This document shows positions 58,765 to 64,000 of a stretch of DNA of 64,000 nucleotides, piece after piece. Origin of the DNA: Cloacimonetes bacterium UBA5210 (GTDB lineage Bacteria; Cloacimonadota; Cloacimonadia; Cloacimonadales; Cloacimonadaceae). Under the pieces are notes generated by a model. The model made no database searches, was not told the DNA's origin, and worked only from the letters and a program-made list of their open reading frames with translations. The stretch covers positions 79,354-143,353 of the forward strand of contig DHVK01000036.1 in NCBI GenBank assembly GCA_002412625.1, read 5' to 3'. Position 1 is the first letter of the stretch; each line of letters starts with the position of its first letter. A program made the position numbers and the translations under genes.

Positions 58765-59784
58765 ATGGAAAACGAAAGACAGAAACTCTTAGGACTCTGG
58801 GGCATGATACGCTGGTTTTTGGTGATTGTGCTTTTCTCGATCGGGCTGCTGCATATCAGCTTCCGGGAAGGGATGTATCAAAACCTGCTGTTCTTCATGG
58901 TGTTTGGCGGGATAGTGGCGCTAAATCTGCTGTTTCAGCTACAATCCAAGGATCCGCATCGGCTCACTTTACTGTTTCAGGTGGCACTGGATATCGTGTT
59001 TGCCACTCTGATCGTCCATTTTACCGGAGGCCTGCAGAGCTTCTTTGTATGGGCATATCTGATCGGAGTGATCACTGCCTCATTAACAATGCCGCAAAAC
59101 GGGGGTGTGATTGCAAGTTTGTGTGGCAGCTTTGCCTTGCTAGCTCTGATCGTGATGTATCAGAATGGGGTGTTGGAACCCACGGAAAGCTCCATGCTGG
59201 ATATGAGCGGCTCCACCGTGTATTTGCTGTCCTATACCGGATTGTTCAGCGGAGTAGCGCTGATCGCGAACTATCTATCGGATCAGCTCAGCAAAGATCG
59301 CCGCATGAATGAAGCACTGACGGCTCAGGTTGCTCAACTGCAGAAATGCGAAGCCTGGCAAAAAGAGATGGAGAAGCTGGTGCCGACCCTGAAAGAGATC
59401 GCGCATCTGGATCATGATATCAATACTCCTTTGTGCGTGATCACCTTGTCCCTGGGCAGGGTGAAACGTTATGCCAACGAACTGCGCAATGAGGGGCTGC
59501 AAAAGAGCAACAACGAGATCACCGAGGCGGTAAACAAGATTTCCCTGTTGATGCAACGCTTGCAGAGGCTGAAGGAAAGCGAGATAATCGGTTATCGCAA
59601 AGCCCCGGGCAACGAGGACTTCACCGAAGTTGGAATGCCGGCAGGGAACATCGAGATAGCCCAACTGCAGACCACTTACACAAAAAGTTGGCAGGGACAG
59701 GAAGAGTATCCCACGAAGATCGACCCCGCGATGGAAGAACTACTGCAAACTCAGAATAATCGGCAAAAAGGAGATGACTCATGA
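58765..59784 (+). CDS. PilS-like membrane sensor lacking an ATPase domain
   Basis: 339 residues. Six hydrophobic helices cover residues 10-172 as in PilS. After a coiled coil (DRRMNEALTAQVAQLQKC) comes a HisKA-like helix with ALDHDINTPL-type box; His217 is in HLDHDINTPLCVIT. A second helix (VNKISLLMQRLQRLKES) completes the dimerisation hairpin. Then the protein ends after an unstructured tail with no N, G1 or G2 box of an HATPase domain. It therefore cannot autophosphorylate alone; it may be phosphorylated in trans or serve as an adaptor. It overlaps the receiver gene by 4 nt. Confidence 0.75.
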   Translation: MENERQKLLGLWGMIRWFLVIVLFSIGLLHISFREGMYQNLLFFMVFGGIVALNLLFQLQSKDPHRLTLLFQVALDIVFATLIVHFTGGLQSFFVWAYLIGVITASLTMPQNGGVIASLCGSFALLALIVMYQNGVLEPTESSMLDMSGSTVYLLSYTGLFSGVALIANYLSDQLSKDRRMNEALTAQVAQLQKCEAWQKEMEKLVPTLKEIAHLDHDINTPLCVITLSLGRVKRYANELRNEGLQKSNNEITEAVNKISLLMQRLQRLKESEIIGYRKAPGNEDFTEVGMPAGNIEIAQLQTTYTKSWQGQEEYPTKIDPAMEELLQTQNNRQKGDDS

Positions 59785-60644
59785 ATTCCCGAAAGATACT
59801 GGTGGTGGACGACGAACAGAATATTCGGGACATCATCAGCGAGTTTCTTGGAGATTTGGGTTACGACGTCAGTGTGGCGGTGGACGGAGTGGATGCCCTG
59901 GAGAAGGTGGAATATTCCAAGTATTCTCTTTATATAATTGACATCTATATGCCGCGGATGGGCGGGCTGGAACTGATTGCCCGCTTAAAGGAGATTCAAC
60001 CTCTTGCCGTGATCATCGTGACCACCGGATTTTCCAGCATCGATGTAGCGATTCGAGCCATCCGGACCGGTGCCTTCCACTATTTGACCAAGCCGATTCA
60101 ACCGGAAGAGCTGATCAAAGTAGTGGATTCCGGTTTGTCTCATGCTACGGAACTGGGCGATAGCACCGGAGAAAGTAGCGAAGCACACGCTTCGGTGATC
60201 AAAAGCTCTGATCTCTCTTTGTTGAGGGCTTTCGGAGCGGAGGATGTGCGCGACTTCCTGGCCTGCGGTACAATCAGCAGCTATAGCAAGGGTAGCCAGA
60301 TTCCACTCACAGACGAGCTGGGCTCTATGATCATCGTGGAGGATGGCTCGGTGAATGCCTATTACAATGGCGCACTGTTGGAAACCCTGAAAAGCAGGGA
60401 TGTCTGGGGAGAAGAGACCTTCATCTATCCCAATTCCATTTTCAGCAATTTGATTGCTCAAAACAACGTGCAAGTTCGGCACTTCAAGCGTAAAAAGCTG
60501 ATCGAATTCTTTATGTATCGGGATGAAACCTTGACAAAGAAATATATGATCAACCTGATTCAATGTATGTATAACAAATGGCGGCGGGCCAGCTTTAGAA
60601 TCGGCCTCTATAGCGGATTTAATGCCGATAATCAACCAGTGTAA
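59781..60644 (+). CDS. Response regulator with receiver and cNMP-binding-like domain
   Basis: 287 residues. The receiver (1-125) has the acidic pair in LVVDDEQNIRD, phosphoacceptor Asp54 in IIDIYMPRMGG, Thr in VTTGFSS and Lys in LTKPIQPEEL. Residues 145-275 look like a cyclic-nucleotide-binding beta-roll (DFLACGTISSYSKGSQIPLT, MIIVEDGSVNAYYNG, SRDVWGEETFIYPNSI). The phosphate-binding cassette is not clearly conserved. There is neither an AAA+ nor a DNA-binding domain, so it is not a sigma-54 activator. It probably acts through protein contacts, possibly on the neighbouring PilT-like ATPase. Confidence 0.75.
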   Translation: MNSRKILVVDDEQNIRDIISEFLGDLGYDVSVAVDGVDALEKVEYSKYSLYIIDIYMPRMGGLELIARLKEIQPLAVIIVTTGFSSIDVAIRAIRTGAFHYLTKPIQPEELIKVVDSGLSHATELGDSTGESSEAHASVIKSSDLSLLRAFGAEDVRDFLACGTISSYSKGSQIPLTDELGSMIIVEDGSVNAYYNGALLETLKSRDVWGEETFIYPNSIFSNLIAQNNVQVRHFKRKKLIEFFMYRDETLTKKYMINLIQCMYNKWRRASFRIGLYSGFNADNQPV

Positions 60645-60657
60645 AAGGGGACAATAG

Positions 60658-61866
60658 ATGCCACTATCATTCACTACTGAACTAGCCGGGGCGATCCCGG
60701 AAAACCTGCAGGGCGCGGAAGTATGCGACGCCATCGTAAACTGGTTTGGAACGCATCCCAGCCAGGAAGCAGAAAGCCGGGCAGTGCTGAAGGGCTGGCT
60801 TTCCCGGATGCGCGAGAAAACTGCTTCCGATATCGATTTTGGGGGCGCAGGCTGCGCGCGTAAGGTTTGGTTCAGGGTATTCGGTACCAAGAAAGCAGTG
60901 GATGAATTGGGAGAATATAGCTATCTGGAAAGCAATGCAATCATCCTGAGTTGGTTGAGTCCGGCACAACGGCGGATTTTGGCTGAACAAAGAAGCGTGG
61001 ATTTCTCGCTGAACTTTGCCCTGGAAGATGGCTTTGCCCGCTTCCGTGGGTCTTGCTACTTCGATAGTGGATTTCTGGGCACAAACTTCCGCAGAATCAA
61101 CGATAAACTATTTACCATGGAAGGTTTGGGGATTCCCACTCCGGTGGCGCAGCGCATGAATCTGCGCTACGAGAAAGCGGGCTTGGTGCTGATCACCGGC
61201 ATCACCGGGAGCGGTAAATCCACCACCCTGGATGCCATCATAGATCTCAACAACCGGGAAAACGCGGGGCATATCGTGATCATCGGTCACCCGATCGAGT
61301 ATATGCATAGTTCCAAACATTGTCTGGTGCGCCACAGAGAAGTGGGTCCGGATGTGCAGAGCTTTCAGAGCGGGGCAATCGAAGCCCTGCGGCAGGATCC
61401 GGATGTGATCGTGGTGGGTGAGATGCGCGATTCCAAGACAATTGCCACAGTTCTGGAAATCACCGATAGCGGGCATAAAGCATTCACTACTTTGCATACC
61501 AGCTCTGCCATCGACAGTATCCATAGAATCGTGGCAGAGTTTCCTTCCGAAGAACAAGACCGTATCCGCAACCGTTTGGCAGATGTGCTTTCGGTCTGCA
61601 TGAGCCAAAAGCTGGTCCCCACCATCGATGGCAAGCTGGTGCTGGCCAAAGAGATTCTGTCGGTGGATTCCAGCGTGAAGGCGGCGATTCGCAATCAAAA
61701 CATCGGAGAGATCTATCAAATGATGGTGGAAGGCAAACGCGCGGGAATGTGTACCCTGGAGCAGGATCTGAAAGAACTGCATCGCAAGGGTTTGATCACT
61801 CAACAAAGCGCATTGAATTACTCCAATAACAAAAAGAGAATGTCTCAGCTTTTGGCGATGGGATAA
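60658..61866 (+). CDS. PilT/PilU-family retraction-type ATPase
   Basis: 402 residues. Walker A is GITGSGKSTT, the Asp box GHPIEYMHSSKHCLVRHREVG resembles PilT (DPIEYVH-type) but begins with His rather than Asp or Glu. Walker B is VIVVGEMRDSKTI, the His box ALTTLHTSSAID-like and the C-terminal AIRNQNIGEIYQMM is PilT-specific. The last helix AGLITxxG motif is not seen. An N-terminal domain of about 110 residues replaces the usual PAS-like fold. It likely drives disassembly or tension; it is 13 nt upstream of the PilM-PilN fusion. Confidence 0.87.
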   Translation: MPLSFTTELAGAIPENLQGAEVCDAIVNWFGTHPSQEAESRAVLKGWLSRMREKTASDIDFGGAGCARKVWFRVFGTKKAVDELGEYSYLESNAIILSWLSPAQRRILAEQRSVDFSLNFALEDGFARFRGSCYFDSGFLGTNFRRINDKLFTMEGLGIPTPVAQRMNLRYEKAGLVLITGITGSGKSTTLDAIIDLNNRENAGHIVIIGHPIEYMHSSKHCLVRHREVGPDVQSFQSGAIEALRQDPDVIVVGEMRDSKTIATVLEITDSGHKAFTTLHTSSAIDSIHRIVAEFPSEEQDRIRNRLADVLSVCMSQKLVPTIDGKLVLAKEILSVDSSVKAAIRNQNIGEIYQMMVEGKRAGMCTLEQDLKELHRKGLITQQSALNYSNNKKRMSQLLAMG

Positions 61867-61879
61867 ATCAGGATATAAA

Positions 61880-64000
61880 ATGAGAAAACACCCCAAACAG
61901 GCATTCGGAATCTATCACGATGGTCTGGTGGTGCGCATGGTGCACCTGGTGCGGGAAGGCGAAAGTGTTTATCTGCAGGGTGTGGATCACACCGATCTGG
62001 ATAAATACTGGTACAAGATTCTGGACGATCCTTCCATGGAAATGGTGGATTCCAAGAGTCATGAACCCAAGGCTTCTGCGCCGGGTGAGATCGATATTGA
62101 TGAGTTTGATAACGACTATGTAACCTACTATCAGCTTCAGCCCAGCGAGCGCATGCTGAGTGCCTTCGATCTGGGTCATGGAGTGATCGCTATCAACGTC
62201 TATGACGACAACATCGCGAAAGACAACCCCGGGGCGATCAGCAAGAAAGAAATGCAGCTCTTTGTGCGGCAGAAGGTTCCCGCCAAAACCCTGAAACTGG
62301 GTGAGTATCAATCCAGCATCGTGACTATCGGTGATAACCCGCAGCACTGGCTGCACAAGGGCACAAATCGTCTGCTGGATCTGATCCGGGAGTATACCAG
62401 AAAGAACCACATAAAGGTCTTTTTCCAACTGGCAGATGCCAATGATGTGGCGCTCACGGATTACTTCAAACGTGCTTATGCCGATGATCTGGAGCGACCC
62501 ACCCTGTTGGTGTATCTGGGTCAGGAATTTCGCAAGGCCTTTGTCTTCCGGGACGGGAAGTGGACTCAAACTCTGAGCCTGCAGATAGCCCAAAGTATTC
62601 CGGAGCCGGATGTGATTTCCTCAAAGCTAACTTTGGCTCTGGATAGCGCCCAGGTGGAAGAGCCGGAACGCATCATCATTTGTGGTGATTTGGCAAATGC
62701 GGATCTGGTGGAAAACCTGGGTGAAGCCTTCTCTTCTGCGGCAGTCAAACTATTTGAGTTCAAGGATATCGTGGTTTCAGCAACCGATGGCGATATCCTG
62801 GATTATAGCAGCCTCAGCAAATTCTGCATCCCGATTGCCTTGGCAGTGAAAGCACTGTTTCCGGAAGAAGAATGCTTCTCCAAAACCAATTTCTTGCCGG
62901 GCAAGGTCATCGAGAGCCAGAAAGAATTCAAGGTCGCCTGGCATGGCTTCTTGATCCTCTTTCTGATCTTCGGCTGGGCGCTCTGGGGCACAAACAAAGT
63001 ATTAAAAAGCAACTCGGCGTTTGTGCGTGAAAAACACAGAAAGCAGGAGCTTAGCTTCGTGCTTAGCCAAAAACGCAGTGAGGCTGCACAGATCAAGAAA
63101 TTCGAGGAAGAGCTTGCCGACCAGGAACTAAACCTGCAGCGCATCGGCGGTTTGTTGGATAAAAAAAACTATTGGACCCGCATGCTGGATGCCTTGAACC
63201 GAAGCTTCCGGGGCAACCCCAAAAGCTGGATTACAAACCTCAAGCTGAACAAGGATGTGATCAATATCAACGGGGTTACCTCCAATCGTTCATCAATCAT
63301 CAGTCTGACTCAGGCGCTGCCTCAGAGCAGCATAAGCAAGGTCTCCGCAGCCAAGATCCGGGACCACAATGTCTGGATCTTCGAGATGAGCGGCAAGGCT
63401 CCGGAGCTAAACTGGCTGGAGCTGATCGAAGATGACATTCGTCAGCGCATGGCAGAAAAAGAAAGGCTGGAAGCACAGAGCAATCAAGCAAGCGGAGGAG
63501 GTTCACGCGCCATCAAAAGCTCAGGCAGCGAAACAGAAAAGCCCCTGCCTCTGCGCAAAATGCAGCTGCCGCCCTTGCAGAACGCCAGCCTCCCTGGTTT
63601 CAATATGGCAGCGCCAGATTCCGTGCTGAGCGCGGAGTTTCTCTCGTTTGTGAATGCTCTGCACCAAGGGCACATCTGGAACTATCGTGAGATCGGCAAC
63701 AACTTCATCTATAACCATCCCAAGAGCAACATGATTCCTGCGGTGCGCTGGTGGATGGCATACCGCATGTATCTGGATCGGGATTACCGGGTGGCCATGG
63801 AGTATCTGCGGCCGCTGCTTGGTCGTAAGGACAACTACAGCCCTTACATAAATCTGCTGAAAGCAAGGCTGGATCTCGCCATGGGCAACAAAGAATACAT
63901 TGAGCTCTACGATGCCCTGAAGGCTCAGGAGGGTCATGTCATACGGGAGCAAGTGAACCTGGATATGCAGGCGATCAGACAAGGAGGCAAGAATGACTAA
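61880..64000 (+). CDS. PilM-PilN-TPR fusion protein
   Basis: 706 residues, complete, ending with TAA at the last bases of the window. Residues 1-340 fold like PilM/GspL actin-like proteins (FGIYHDGLVVRMV, LSAFDLGHGVIAINVY, TLLVYLGQEFRKAFVFRD, ERIIICGDLANADLV). Residues 355-375 are a membrane helix (FLILFLIFGWALWG), followed by a coiled coil and a PilN-like ferredoxin-fold (NPKSWITNLKLNKDVININ, TSNRSSIISLTQAL). Residues 600-700 are helical with TPR-like units. PilM and PilN are normally separate proteins that interact through a PilN peptide; the fusion makes that link covalent, as GspL does in type II systems. Confidence 0.8.
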   Translation: MRKHPKQAFGIYHDGLVVRMVHLVREGESVYLQGVDHTDLDKYWYKILDDPSMEMVDSKSHEPKASAPGEIDIDEFDNDYVTYYQLQPSERMLSAFDLGHGVIAINVYDDNIAKDNPGAISKKEMQLFVRQKVPAKTLKLGEYQSSIVTIGDNPQHWLHKGTNRLLDLIREYTRKNHIKVFFQLADANDVALTDYFKRAYADDLERPTLLVYLGQEFRKAFVFRDGKWTQTLSLQIAQSIPEPDVISSKLTLALDSAQVEEPERIIICGDLANADLVENLGEAFSSAAVKLFEFKDIVVSATDGDILDYSSLSKFCIPIALAVKALFPEEECFSKTNFLPGKVIESQKEFKVAWHGFLILFLIFGWALWGTNKVLKSNSAFVREKHRKQELSFVLSQKRSEAAQIKKFEEELADQELNLQRIGGLLDKKNYWTRMLDALNRSFRGNPKSWITNLKLNKDVININGVTSNRSSIISLTQALPQSSISKVSAAKIRDHNVWIFEMSGKAPELNWLELIEDDIRQRMAEKERLEAQSNQASGGGSRAIKSSGSETEKPLPLRKMQLPPLQNASLPGFNMAAPDSVLSAEFLSFVNALHQGHIWNYREIGNNFIYNHPKSNMIPAVRWWMAYRMYLDRDYRVAMEYLRPLLGRKDNYSPYINLLKARLDLAMGNKEYIELYDALKAQEGHVIREQVNLDMQAIRQGGKND

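Overview
The window reads as chromosomal DNA of a diderm, probably anaerobic bacterium of the FCB superphylum, most likely Cloacimonadota (inference). Supporting signs are two proteins with type IX-like C-terminal sorting domains (YPNPFNPS-type), a DUF4837-type lipoprotein, a YfhO-like membrane protein, a membrane pyrophosphatase, a Kdo/Lpt lipopolysaccharide set and sigma-54. There is one tRNA (Lys, CUU), no rRNA, no CRISPR array, no transposase and no prophage. Coding density is high, with many 1-32 nt gene overlaps; the exceptions are a few structured intergenic regions.

Layout. 1-6.2 kb: partial TPR protein, tandem deoxynucleoside kinase fusion, lipoprotein, tandem aspartyl protease and a sorting-domain secreted protein. 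6.7-11.5 kb: hppA, ispG, a split chromate transporter and a thioesterase. 11.6-18.2 kb: YfhO-like protein, signal peptidase I, HemW-like protein, short CCA/poly(A) polymerase-like protein, aroA. 18.4-23.9 kb: one operon joining a dCMP deaminase, a complete ECF transporter (S, A, A', T), a secreted duplicated-domain protein, an M23 peptidase and thiamine pyrophosphokinase; the last makes thiamine or its pyrimidine the likely substrate. 23.9-32.6 kb (minus strand): nuclease, orphan ABC ATPase, two lipoproteins, pgsA, FtsX-like protein, methyltransferase, nadA, dut, polyprenyl synthase, xseB.

32.9-35.6 kb: a secreted metallophosphoesterase gene with an amber codon between its signal peptide and its mature domains. 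After a structured gap and tRNA-Lys, 36.7-49.4 kb holds metK, kdsA-kdsC-lptC-lptA-lptB-rpoN-lpd-hpf and hprK-ptsH-ptsI-pgi: Kdo synthesis, LPS export, sigma-54 and a regulatory PTS with no transport component. 49.5-52.0 kb: a TPR-thioredoxin protein, a hotdog thioesterase and a ComEA-like protein.

52.0-64.0 kb is the most unusual part: a divergent type IV pilus/type II secretion-like locus. A pilin-like gene sits behind a strong candidate sigma-54 promoter and is followed by a 16-bp stem-loop. Then come PilC/GspF, PilB/GspE, two pseudopilin-like proteins, a LamG-bearing pilin-like protein, a PilS-like sensor without an ATPase domain, a receiver/cNMP-like regulator, a PilT-like ATPase and a single-chain PilM-PilN-TPR fusion. 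The four pilin-like proteins have essentially no leader peptide. Upstream of the pilin lies a 340-bp element with inverted terminal repeats, and near it one of three copies of a dispersed intergenic repeat.
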